From NCBI RefSeq assembly GCF_001625305.1, contig NW_017802713.1:2601098-2665097 (forward strand): a DNA stretch of 64,000 nt. The letters run 5' to 3'. Positions 1-19,021 of the stretch are shown here, in pieces. The notes below the pieces were generated by a model. That model saw only the letters and a list, made by a program, of their open reading frames with translations. It did not search any database and had not been told where the DNA came from. Position 1 is the first letter of the stretch; the number at the start of each line of letters is the position of its first letter. Position numbers and translations under genes: made by a program. This DNA comes from Branchiostoma belcheri. Taxonomy: Eukaryota > Chordata > Leptocardii > Amphioxiformes > Branchiostomatidae.

Positions 1-10
1 ACACACACAA

Positions 11-14
11 CAAC

Positions 15-62
<48 letters not shown>

Positions 63-118
63 GCACACACACAAACGCACACAAACACACACAAAGAAAC
101 AAGCAAACACACGATGAT
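11..118. repeat. (CA)n microsatellite
   Basis: Nearly pure CA dinucleotides with a few AA and GC interruptions. A related short GT/GC run occurs at 541-565. The long open frames across both are artefacts of the dinucleotide repeat. Confidence 0.95.
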
Positions 119-905
119 ACGCGGGACACATAATAATCCGCCACTCCCTGCAAAATAACTCAGACCACAACAGCTTGTTTTTCGATGCCACTTCCTCCAA
201 GTCACGGGAACTCCAGGCGGATCACATGCATGGCTACCTCGGTAGAATCTGGGCACACATCCTGTGGTGGAGACATTTCCGTGACTAGCATAGCTGACCC
301 CGGGCCTAGGGTCACCCGCCACCGACCGGACCCACCAAAATACACAGTAGTGCTTTTATGTGAAATCATAATGACTTTGAACTGTAGAAGACTGCGTGTG
401 ACAACAATCTCTCGCGTTTAATGGCACATTGTACTTGTAGTGCTGTTCTTAACTATTGGAACCTGTTTTAACTACATTACTAAGACGCAAACGAATATGG
501 GACAAAGTCCCATCACGGCAAGCTTAAGAGAATAGTATGTATTGGTGTGTGTGCGTGTGTGTGTAAGGCGGGGGAGGGGGGCTTATAATGTGTCTTTCTG
601 GTTTCTTGAAAACTACCAACAAGAACCTGCATAAATTTCTAACTGATATATAACCAAGTAACCCGATATAGAGCTTGCATAGTCTCCACCAGACTCCTTT
701 GCAGACTGAATAACTAGTAGAAATTGGTCTATATATAAAACGGGGATATAATTGGCCAGAGGAGTTTGCTGATCGTGCAGGCAAATGGATCCTCTCTTGC
801 CGGCCAACCCCCTTTGGCCAATTTTAAAAATCCCTTTTTTAGACCGATTTAGACCGATACTTTTTATCCAGCCTGCAAAAGAGTCTAGATAATGGAGACT
901 AGAGC

Positions 906-1250
906 TTGACAGGGAGGCTAGAGAAGAGAACAAGAAATAGCCATGCCTTCAAGTACCAGAGTTATCAACCAAGGATTGAGGTGTTCAAGAATTCATTCTT
1001 TCCTAGAACTATCGCAGAGTGGAACTCACTGTCACCAAGTACAGTAGGGGCGTTGTCATTAGATAGCATTAAACAATGTCTAGAGTTATAAGTTCAAGGG
1101 TTAGGTGTAACAAGTCGATCGGTGTAATATAGCAAGCTGCCGCCGCGACGCGTGCCTGCGAAGCTGGTGTGTTACGCCGAAAGGCGGTTATACCGGCTAT
1201 ACAGAGACATGGCGACTCATGTGCAAGGTCCACGACCGCTCGGAGAACAC
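906..1250 (+). mobile_element. 5'-truncated LINE (non-LTR retrotransposon) tail
   Basis: Positions 906-1091 encode the last ~60 residues of a reverse-transcriptase polyprotein. The frame reads RTRNSHAFKYQ, then RIEVFKNSFFPRTIAEWNSL, then LDSIKQ, ending in TAA at 1089-1091. The RTRxSH...FFPRTIxxWNxL pattern is the usual C-terminus of metazoan LINE ORF2 proteins. GC-rich DNA after the stop (to ~1250) is probably the element's 3' UTR. No RT catalytic core is present, so the copy is dead and 5'-truncated. Confidence 0.75.
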
Positions 1251-1907
1251 GCCCCCAACCCCCACCCCAGACTAATCTAATCCAATTTAGCCATTTGAAT
1301 TTTTCTTTTGAAGTGCAGGCAACTCTTTCAGTGTTATTGCAGTGGTTCTGTTATCAAATTAGCTCCAACGATGGTATGGTGGACGTGCGCTGCATTGTTA
1401 TATTATATGTGATGTGAAGTTTCAAACTGTTGTTCACATCGTTGCTTGGCAATAATGCTGAGGTCACATTTCCAAACCGGGGCCCGACCGGGCTCTTTAG
1501 ATTAACAATTTATATCAATAATATACACAAATAGTTCCCAGTATTAATTTTTTCAACTTTTTGTGCTTTGTAGTCTTTCATATCATACAATTCAACAATC
1601 TCAAATATATGAAATAGCCCCTGAAAGTGTTAGATAATTTAGAGGTCGTTTTGTTGTGTGCAATGAAAATATTTAGAAAAAAGATCAACATTGAGTTATG
1701 CCCACGAATTGTAATAAAAGATGCCACAAAGGGAAATTCGGAAAATGTTGAGTAATTTCCCGCAATTTCTGTTATTTGTTTATCATTTTTGATTTCTGTG
1801 TCTTTTCTGTGTATCTGTTTTATGTAGATAATAACTTATTAATAGATGTGGATATTGTGTATGGATTTGTGTGTGGATTTGTAATTTATAATTTCTCTCC
1901 CACCCAG
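1251..1907. other. Upstream DNA of the Src-family gene, no gene seen
   Basis: AT-rich sequence without a convincing ORF. It ends in a pyrimidine-rich tract and an acceptor AG at 1906-1907, nine bases before the start codon. That implies at least one non-coding 5' exon further upstream, which I could not place. Confidence 0.5.
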
Positions 1908-1916
1908 GTCACCAAA

Positions 1917-10506
<8,590 letters not shown>

Positions 10507-10698
10507 GAAATCTTCTGTCCTCTGATTTTCTTTATGATGCAAGTATTAACAAAGTTTGGTTGCATTTACATTTGCTGGAAAGATTTTGAATGTATATACA
10601 TGCACTGTGGAGGAGGTGCATTCACGTCACTGATTCTAACAGAATAAGCTATTAATTGACAAATCTGCAATCGTTCAAGCTCACGGACGTGTTAAAAA

Positions 10699-11033
10699 GC
10701 ATCCGTAAATAATTTCATCAGGTTGGTAAACGAATGAATAGCAACGTTCTTTGATCACAAACATTTATTTTTCACGAGCCGACGTTTCGATGACCGTCTG
10801 TCATCTTCATCAGGGCAATTCTAAATGGTTTACTGTGCACTGACGCTAGATGTTACTTGGTGCATAGTGCACTAAAGGTGTTACACAGTTCACTAGTGCA
10901 CTATGCACCAAGTAACATCTAGCGTCAGTGCACAGTAAACCATTTAGAATTGCCCTGATGAAGATGACAGATGGTCGTCGAAACGTCGGCTCGTGAAAAA
11001 TAAATGGTTGTGATCAAAGAACTTTGCTATTCA
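10699..11033. mobile_element. Fold-back MITE with 9-bp target duplication (copy a)
   Basis: Near-perfect palindrome. CACGAGCCGACGTTTCGATG near the left mirrors CGAAACGTCGGCTCGTG near the right, and the central arms pair around TGCACTAAAGG. Flanks TGTTAAAAA at 10690-10698 and 11034-11042 form a 9-bp duplication. A second copy lies at 24491-24819. Confidence 0.9.
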
Positions 11034-11667
11034 TGTTAAAAAAACAGTAACACAATGCGGAGCGACACAGCAAAAGTCCGCTTCTTAGCTCACATATGGT
11101 GACGTTAGAGAGATAGGAAGCCGACTAAAACTAATCAATTTTAAAAGTTTGACAATCTCTGTTGCAAAAAAAAAACGCTTTTAATCTTGATCTTTATACA
11201 CAGACGACTATGAAGAAGCAATAATGATTGTATAGGTATCTAATTTCCTTTTTTTACCACTACTATAAAAATCAAGACCGAAGAATTTTACTTTGAAACA
11301 ATTGTATATGATGCATTTTTCGTGCGTAATGTATATTGGCACCGTATTTGTAGACGTAGATTCTGCGTTGAAATTAGCAAAATATTACGATGTCAAAAAA
11401 AGCATTTTGAAAGACTATCATCATATGATGCGGAGCAGAACTTAGCTAGCTGATTTTAAAAGTTTTAACTTTTGCTTGATCCAACTCAATACTCTTTTAA
11501 TATAATTATGCTCTCCTTTACCAAATGCTGAATGTAAGATATTGCAAATTTAAGAATAAATGAAGGGGACTCTATACTCTTTGAATGTGGAAACCACGTG
11601 AATGCCACGTGATCACAGAGATTTTTAAAATTGGCAAATATAATGGTGGGCAAGTTTCAATGCCAAG

Positions 11668-12006
11668 CCAGTGTTCTAGCCAGGAGTTTTTCATAGCATA
11701 GGGGTCAGGTACAGAAGAGCAACTTGCGAATCACGAAACTCATAACCCCCTGAGACACTATTTCTTGTTCAATGTGGAACAGATTTTGTGAAGTTAAGGT
11801 TTTCCCTTTGCTATAGCTTCATTCTAAAGTTATATTTTCATTTTTTTTTCAAGATGTATGAAGGGTCTCCCTCCCAAAACACCCCTATGCTGGTTGAAAC
11901 TTAGCATAGGGGTCAAAATTATAGCATGGGGGTCAAAATTATAGCATAGGGGGTCAAAATTATAGCATAGGGGGCCCCTATGCTAAAAAGGCCTGGCTAG
12001 AACACT
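11668..12006. mobile_element. 'Word' element, TAGCATAGGGG type (copy 1)
   Basis: Begins CAGTGTTCTAGCCAGG and ends CCTGGCTAGAACACTG. The interior repeats ATAGCATAGGGG with GTCAAAATT at both ends, around a non-repeated core. A second copy lies at 42774-43114. Confidence 0.75.
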
Positions 12007-12498
12007 GCAAGTAATTCTACAAGCAATAAGGAACAATATTAGGTTAGCTGATACTCAAACTTTACCCGGAAATACCTGACTTCTTCTCACAGTGCCTTGA
12101 CAAATCATTTTAATAACATGTTAAAGCATACAGTAATAACATGTGTTAACATCATTGAAGCCAATGAATATCTACTTTCAATTCAAACATAGATATATAC
12201 AGTAATCAAGCAGTATTATGTTTGGTGTGATATTATGAAACACGAGTAAGACAAACAAGAAATTCAAGTAACAGACTAACTTTCAGAATGCTGCTGCTCG
12301 TTGAAGAATGGAATTGTAACAGATAACTGAAACATTTCGTATTTTTGTCTTGATCTTGGAAATTTAGCTGGAATTTGAGCTAATACCGCCAGAGGACGTT
12401 GTCTACGTAAATGTTACATTCATCTGCATCTGCAGTGAAATACCCTGTATTACCAGTTTACCCAAAACGTCCTCTACATTACGAATCAGTTTGTTTTA

Positions 12499-12747
12499 TA
12501 AGGCCGTAGCAAGTAAATTTTATGGATGACATCATCCGCAGACTCCAAATCCAATGAGATAGGGCGAATAAAAACAAGGCGAACAAAAAAAAAAGATTCC
12601 TACATTTTCAAATTTTGACATTATAAACCTTGTTAAACAAGAAATGATACCTATATTGTGCTAGGTTTACTGCCAACTATTACAACATCCATTTGTCACT
12701 GAAAAAATAAAAGTTGTCATCCATAAAAATTACTTGCTGTGGCCTAA
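12499..12747. mobile_element. PIF/Harbinger-like MITE, GGCCACAGC family (complete)
   Basis: TAA-GGCCGTAGCAAGTAAATTT at the left and AAATTACTTGCTGTGGCC-TAA at the right. The TAA at both edges fits a 3-bp TWA target duplication. About 250 bp, no ORF. Confidence 0.8.
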
Positions 12748-13306
12748 TTTATATATTAATGTCCTGAGTTGAAACAATAAGGTTTTTCTCACACCTAAGT
12801 GACCTTAGTAGCACCGGTGATATCACTGGGACTATACAATAAGTCAATAATTATTGATATAATATAACATACAGTCAGCATGGGGATAACTTTAGGTGTA
12901 AAATATACACGTAAACGTCTCTTCAAAAAACTACATTGAAGATGTCAATTGCTCAATGGCACGGGGAGAGATTTTAATGCACGAATCATTTACTTTGCAC
13001 TGCGTTCTTTTTAGCCAATTACAGAAGAATCACATACGACGTACGTTTCCAGGTCCCTTCGTTTTAAGAGCTTTGTAGTGGAAATCGACTGAATGTCTTC
13101 CGGTAGATGGGTCCTTAAATTGCCTGTGAGAAAATCGAATTTTACAACCGAATACTTTTTCTGGCCCGAACACAAATGTGCGCAGTGATGACTTAGCCAA
13201 ATGAAATAATTCCTTTGGTGAGGAGTTTCAAGTAAGAAGTAAATCGTCTAGTTGTGTCTTTAAGACAAATCACAGTTTGAATGTTATTAAAATCACTGAA
13301 GTAGTG

Positions 13307-13568
13307 TAACCTGGTATCCAGTCTACCGTGGTTGGGGCAGGCTGTCTTCGGGCTCTAGTATAGTTTTCCCCCGCCCAGTACAACAGACCGCTCGGTAGGA
13401 GCTTTGCTAATAGAGTCTGGCACGCCGGGAGTTGATCGTGGTGGGGCTAAATTACCAATCTCCCGTCGTGAAAAACCTACCGGGAAATCTAGCTGAGTCA
13501 GGCGGGGAAGAGCGCCTGTAGCCCCGAAGAAAACCCGCCCCAACCACGATGGACTGGATACCAGGTTA
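13307..13568. mobile_element. Mutator-like fold-back MITE with 9-bp target duplication
   Basis: Terminal inverted repeats TAACCTGGTATCCAGTC and GACTGGATACCAGGTTA. Flanks GAAGTAGTG (13298-13306) and CAAGTAGTG (13569-13577) differ at one base, an old 9-bp duplication. The inner arms also pair (GTGGTTGGGGC/GCCCCAACCAC). Confidence 0.9.
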
Positions 13569-15366
13569 CAAGTAGTGTGACCTTGTACTTGCGTCGTCTA
13601 TTGAAGGTTGTACCCGACTGCTTGTACGAATATCTAGCTTGTTTCCTGCATGTTGTCACAAGTATAAAGCACTTCTGAATATTATTTCCATACTTGAAGC
13701 TTCTTAGAAGGACAAGTACAGGAATATTCTGGACAAAGGCAATGGAGATATTTTAAAATACATGATTGAGTTTATGAACTGCCATTGTTTGCAATGATGT
13801 AAGAAAAAGGTTAGTGCCAAGACTTGCATCTAAAATGTTATAAAGTCAGAGGAGGGACATTGACTTAGCATCTGTTTGTTTTTATTTTCTGGTGAAGGGC
13901 AATTTTACGTAGAGTTAAGAGATAATCTAGACCATGTAGGCATGAAGTATGATGTACTTTTTCTTGTATAGAAAGAAAGCATTAGATCTCAGTGAGCCTT
14001 GTGACTAACGCTTGCTTGGTAGGAAGGTTGTTATCTTAGTTCTTCGTTTACAAAATGTGTATGATTGTAAATTTTGTTTCACCGACAAAATGTTTAATAA
14101 TGAAAATCTTGGTAGAATGACTAAACAAAATGATTGGTTTTCCGTTAGGGCTGTTCCATTTTAAAATCTCAGAAGGGGTGTTCATGACTATCTCTAACTC
14201 CTTCTACTCTTTGATTTCATTCCAGTACCGACTAAATTGTCCACCTACCTCTCGCTTTTAAAGAAACTACTTACCACCCTGGCCTAGATTGTTAAATGGA
14301 ATAGCCCTAAATACGTTGAAACTTCATGTATTTCGTTATCTCATAGGCTTCGCAACTAGCGCTTTCGGCAAGTACTGCAGGTGAATACAGAAACAAGCAT
14401 GTTTGTTTTGAAAAGTCAATCATCATTAAACCAGACTACGTTTTGAAATAATAATGTAGCTTTTAGCCTGTATCCAATATAGCAAGAGGAAAATATGATC
14501 ATGAGCACATACAGGGGAAAATTCCCCAAGTTACAAATGATGTTACTGTATATATACAAGTTGTTCGTCTGTAAGATATATCGCTTGTTTGTATAATCAG
14601 GTTTTCAAATAAAATATCAAGAATCTTATTATTCATTGCGTTTTTTTATTCGTACTTTCTATCATTTTTGATTCTCAAAAGCCATGACTGTATAAGTTAT
14701 ATTACTCGTAAGACCCTTGTTGTGAATGGTTAACAGCTAGGTTGTTAGGCCATGTTGATTTGATTATATTGATGACATCCGCGCTCGCATGAAGTTTCGG
14801 CCGTTTAAAAAAAAAAGTTTTCAACCGTGCTATAAATCAGTTGCATAAAATTATAATAAGCAAATATATACCGTAAGTTGCACAAAAATATTGGAAAACG
14901 ATACCAATGTCGTAGAATGCCAAAATCAAACGAAAAAGAAGATAATGTAAAGAAATGAATTTGAAGACTAGATTATTTACCATACCATACCCTGTGTCAT
15001 TTGTTCAACCTTCATGACCGCGTAGATTTCAGAATGAAGGCAATGGAAATGTTTGGAAAACATAGCCTTCTTGGCGAAGGTAAATACACATATCCGCAGC
15101 GTCCTGATTTCCTGGATTTCGCTGTGGAATGATCACCACTGAAATAAAATTGCCGCAACATGTCAAGTTTTACAGTAATCTCCAGACAGATGTCGGAAGG
15201 AAAGATTAGTATACTAGTTGCATCGTCTGCTGACTGCCCAAGGGCGATGTGTCAGGATAACAGGGCAGGCCACAGATTACGGTAAGATTACACGTTAGCG
15301 TTAGCGGAGGCAATATGTGTTCATTTCAACACACCCCATTTCAACCAGAGGCTGAGATCACTTATA

Positions 15367-15664
15367 AAGCCTCTACCAGGCTTCGGGAGGCGGCTGGGAA
15401 GAGTAGAAATCGGCCAAATAGAGAGATAACAGAGGAGTTGGTCTGCTAGAGAGTACAGTTTGCCGCACCCGAATCCTGTGTGGGGTCACCATATTTCTTT
15501 GAAGTCCACTAATCGCTATCTAATAGGTGCCAAGTAGCTAAATTACAAACTTCGGGTGCGGCAAACTTGTACTCTCTAGCGGACCAACTGTCCCTGGCAT
15601 GTCATCTCTCTATTTGGCCGATTTCTACTCTTTCCAGCCGCCTCCCAAAGCCTGGTAGAGGTTA
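15367..15664. mobile_element. Fold-back MITE, CCTCTACCAGGC type
   Basis: Long inverted repeat. GCCTCTACCAGGCTTCGGG and GTAGAAATCGGCCAAATAGA at the left mirror TCTATTTGGCCGATTTCTAC and GCCTGGTAGAGG at the right, around GCCGCACCCGAA/TTCGGGTGCGGC. Half copies at 4427 and ~15870. Confidence 0.85.
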
Positions 15665-16084
15665 CGCTGAACAACCAAGCAAGATTGGAGTTGTCTGATT
15701 CTTGGTTACATATTTGGAATATGATGCACGTTATAAAAGTATGATTTAACAGATAATAAGACATGCATGCATACATGCATACAAAACGTAAAAAAAATGG
15801 CCCGTCCTTGTTTGATCTAATGAACTGCACTATATCTGTCTAGAATTAACAGGTAATACAAAGTATACCTGGTAGAGGCTATAGCTACGTTCAGAGGTCG
15901 ACGCTCAGCTAGCGATCGCCGACTGACGGGCGTCGACAGGGACCTTACACCTTAACAGTGTAATGGGACATTCAGCTCCAATACGGACCCCTATCAGTTT
16001 CGTCTCAATGGAGATGTACAGGCTTAGAGAGGCACTCAAAATCTCCCCATGCATGAACATTGCGTAATTTGCAATTGGCCCTAG

Positions 16085-16810
16085 GTTAGGATGTTTTGAT
16101 TCTGTGTGTTTCAGTTGTAGAGCGTCCCGCATTCATGGACAAGCATATACAGCTAGCCCAATACGCGAGGAGCATTCTCAACAATCAAGTAAGGTCAAGG
16201 CAAGGAAACGAGTACGTGGGTGAAAACGGCTACTACTACACATTGTTCAACTCGGCGCAAAATCGGTATAGATCTAACTTTGTGGCCATGGACGTTAAAA
16301 ACAAACCGACGGTTGCATCTGTGGGTGCAAGTCATTTTATTTCTATATATCTGAGCAGGCTAGCAGAGAATCGCGGAAGGATGAAAAAGTAGCTATAGCG
16401 TGTGGAAATCTATTTTCTTCTCATAGTTATCTGCCATCCGCGTTCTAGCATGGCAACAGACATCTTTGCCCATTTGCGGCATATTGACCACTGTCAGAGG
16501 ACAACAAAATTTCTTGTTTTTTTCCCCAAAATCAGGCAAAAATTCATGCGCGCGCTGATGTCATCCATGAAAATTACTAGCTGTGGCCTGGTTGAGGATG
16601 GTTTGATTCTTTGTGTGTCAGTTGTAGAGCGCGCATTCATGAACACGCATATGTACAACATACTACGAGAGGAGCATTCTCAACAATCAAGTAAGGTCAA
16701 GGCAAGGAAACGAGTATGTGGGTGAAAACTGCTACTAGTAGTGCACATTGTTCAACTTGGCGCAAAATCGGTATAGATCTAACTTTGTGGCCATGGACGT
16801 TAAAACTATG
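16085..16810. repeat. Duplicated repeat block with MITE half between copies
   Basis: A ~200-bp segment (TTGTAGAGCG...AACAATCAAGTAAGGTCAAGG...GCGCAAAATCGGTATAGATC) occurs at ~16100-16300 and ~16600-16810, and again inverted at ~17660-17830. The 16307-16430 part recurs at 18398-18510. Short open frames exist but resemble no family I know. A GGCCACAGC-family half lies at 16420-16590. Confidence 0.65.
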
Positions 16811-17162
16811 TAAATTTGTCCATACATGTTTCAAAAAGAGAGAAGAGATCCTGAAGACAGATCTTGTAGATATATCCTGTAGGTAGACGTAGCACAGAAA
16901 TGTAGCACCTGAAAAAAAGCATGTCTCGCCCCCGCGTTTCTTCCGTGCGGACGACAGGCAAGAGTTTTACGTCAAGTTTCGCCCCCTCCTTTCCCTGTGT
17001 GCATCCAGATAACGTACACGAGTAATCACCAGGGTCCTGAGTTTAATTAAGTTGCATTAATCTCATGTTAACGCACGTCCAGGAGCTTCAGAATGAGTTT
17101 CGCCCCCTCCTTTCTTAGTGTGAACCACATTAATGTACATACTGCAGTACCCTATAGGGCCG

Positions 17163-17548
17163 TAAGGCCACAGCATGTAAATTTTATGGATGCCATCCTC
17201 CGCAGACTCCAAATATAATGCGAGCGGGCGAAAAAAAAACAAGGTCCCTACATTTTAGAATTTTGACTCAATCATTGTAAAAATGGTTTTGATTCAGTGG
17301 GAACATCACATATACACAGCCAACATTGCATATCACTGCATCAAAGTAAGAAACAAAACATTAAATCAGAGCCTTTTCTTGTCTCCTCTCTTTATAGTTA
17401 TCTGTCATCCACCGGCATGGCAACAGACATCTTGGCCCATTTTCGGCATGGTGACCACTGTCAGAGGGCAACAATTTTTTTTCCAAAATCAGGCGAAAAT
17501 TAATGCGCGCGCTGATGTCATCCATACAAATTACTTGCTGTGGCCTAA
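17163..17548. mobile_element. PIF/Harbinger-like MITE, GGCCACAGC family (long form)
   Basis: TAA-GGCCACAGCATGTAAATTT ... AAATTACTTGCTGTGGCC-TAA. The interior contains TTTTGATTCAGTGGGAACAT, CATATCACTGCATCAAAG and ATGGCAACAGACATCTTGGC, shared with 34444-34727 (inverted) and 40695-41123. Confidence 0.85.
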
Positions 17549-17659
17549 GCAAGGTTAATAACGAAGCAGCTTTCGCCCCCTCAGAGTTCTTCATCATGAT
17601 AACAATACAGGAGGAACATCTACGGCGCTAGTACATGTACGTACCATTTATCCCGTGTA

Positions 17660-17875
17660 ATTATAACGTCCCCAAGGCCACAAGGTTAGATCTATCCCGA
17701 TTTTGCACCGAGGTGAACAACTCGAACGTGTTACTTCAGTCGTTTCCAGCGCCCACGCACTCGTTTCCTTGCCTTGACCTTCCTTGATTGTTGGGAATGC
17801 TCCACTCGTAGTGGGCTGTAGAAGCTCTGAGGAAGGTTTCTATCGAAACGTAAGCAAGGTGAGAAAAGTTCTGGT
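17660..17875. repeat. Inverted copy of the 16.1-kb repeat
   Basis: GATCTATCCCGATTTTGC, CTCGTTTCCTTGCCTTGACC and TTGATTGTTGGGAATGCTCC are reverse complements of the 16100-16300 block. It runs into CTCTGAGGAAGG...CGAAACGTAAGC. Confidence 0.65.
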
Positions 17876-17982
17876 TGTGTAAAAGAAAAAAAAATCCCAA
17901 AATATATCCTATATGTTTTACCAATCTGATGAAACTATTTTCAAAAGTACAGAAATGACCTAAACCACTCATTTAGTCGATC

Positions 17983-18190
17983 ACTACTCTCTAAACAAAG
18001 GTTTGAGTTTTGGGTTATTTTTGGCGTATTTTAGGCTTTTCTTGTTGGGGTTTATTTTTTGCACTGGATTTTTTTGTTGGGTTCAATGGGTGAAAAAAAA
18101 TCCAGCGCAAAAAAGAAACCCCGATTAAAAAAAAAGCCTAAAAACACGCCCAAAATAACCCCAAACCCAAACCTCTGCTTGGAGAGTAGT
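17983..18190. mobile_element. Fold-back element, ACTACTCTC type
   Basis: ACTACTCTC at the left and GAGAGTAGT at the right. Inside, TTTGGGTTATTTTTGGCG pairs with CGCCCAAAATAACCCCAAA, and GGGGTTTATTTTTTGC with GCAAAAAAGAAACCCC. Fragments occur at ~4299-4360 and ~4838-4865. Confidence 0.75.
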
Positions 18191-18289
18191 CCTGATCCAG
18201 TTGTCAGACGAGTAGCAGAGTAAGTAGTGAAAGTACAAACAGAACCACCTGCCGACCGCCTTCCTGTCATCTTTACCCCGTCTCACTTT

Positions 18290-18390
18290 CACTTTCCAGC
18301 TGTTCCGTGCACCTCCCTCCGGAAGATGCGGCCGGGACACTTCGCATGCGCGTCCGACCACTTCCGCAATATCGCAAAAAACCCCGGCCC
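18290..18390 (+). promoter_or_regulatory. Candidate TATA-less promoter of the PARG-AKAP gene
   Basis: GC-richer patch ~240-330 bp before the start codon. It has CCGGAAG at 18319-18325 and CTTCCG at 18361-18366 (ETS-type, both orientations), plus TCGCATGCGCG at 18342-18352 (near-match to the NRF1 palindrome). Such sites typify housekeeping promoters; the transcription start itself is not visible. Confidence 0.4.
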
Positions 18391-18624
18391 AAAACAAAAT
18401 CTACGGTTGCATCTGTGGACGCAACTCATTTTATTTCTACCCGGGCAGGCTAGTATAAAATCGTGGAAGGGATGAAAAAGTAGGTACAGCGTGTAGGAAA
18501 TATATTTTCTTCTCAAAGAGGGACATTGTGAGCGATTTTCCGGGCCGTACAGTGAAAAGCGGAGATACAGCTGACTACAGTGCCGCTACTCACATCTAAC
18601 TGTCTCGGCAACCCCGCAAACAAA

Positions 18625-19021
18625 ATGGCTGAAGGACAACAAGAAGACAGCGGACAACAAATCGTGTTTCCCTGCGACTTACCCACCTGGGATGACCTCA
18701 AGTTGCTTCTTCAGGGCCTGAAGACGGTCCAGACGACCGATGATCTTGTCCCGGCGTTAGATCACGTTTACGAGCTCGCCCACTCGCGGCAGAAGGTATC
18801 GAAGCGAGGGAAGCACTCTCGGCGGGCGAGGGGGAGGAAGCCCCCGAAGAGAGACCGAGACAGTCACGTCGCGGGCCTGGCTTGGTTCCTGCAGAACGTC
18901 CTCGGCGAAGAAGAGAGACGGGACTTTTTCGGGAAGACCTTGCCGTGTATAGCAGACAGGGCTCTGGAGCTGGGAGAGTTAAAACCGGCCTCTGGACTGA
19001 AAATAAGTCAGCGACAGAGAG
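18625..19021 (+). CDS. PARG-AKAP exon 1
   Basis: Residues 1-132: MAEGQQEDSG start, WDDLKLLLQGLK helix, basic cluster 55-78, and LPCIADRALELGELK, which resembles the LPxMAxLALxLP helix of PARG. Donor GTAAGA at 19022. The 11.3-kb first intron follows. Confidence 0.88.

Larger units (their letters stand above)
10507..14640 (+). other. Probable 3' UTR and downstream spacer of the Src-family gene
   Basis: No coding sequence seen. AATAAA motifs occur; the one at 14608-14613 is followed by a T-rich stretch and is a candidate polyadenylation signal, but others inside repeats cannot be excluded. Several transposons, listed separately, interrupt the region. Confidence 0.3.

Noticed and set aside
18580..18624. 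N-terminal extension of PARG-AKAP from 18580
   Set aside because: Position 18580 is GTG, not ATG; the ATG at 18625 has a good initiation context.
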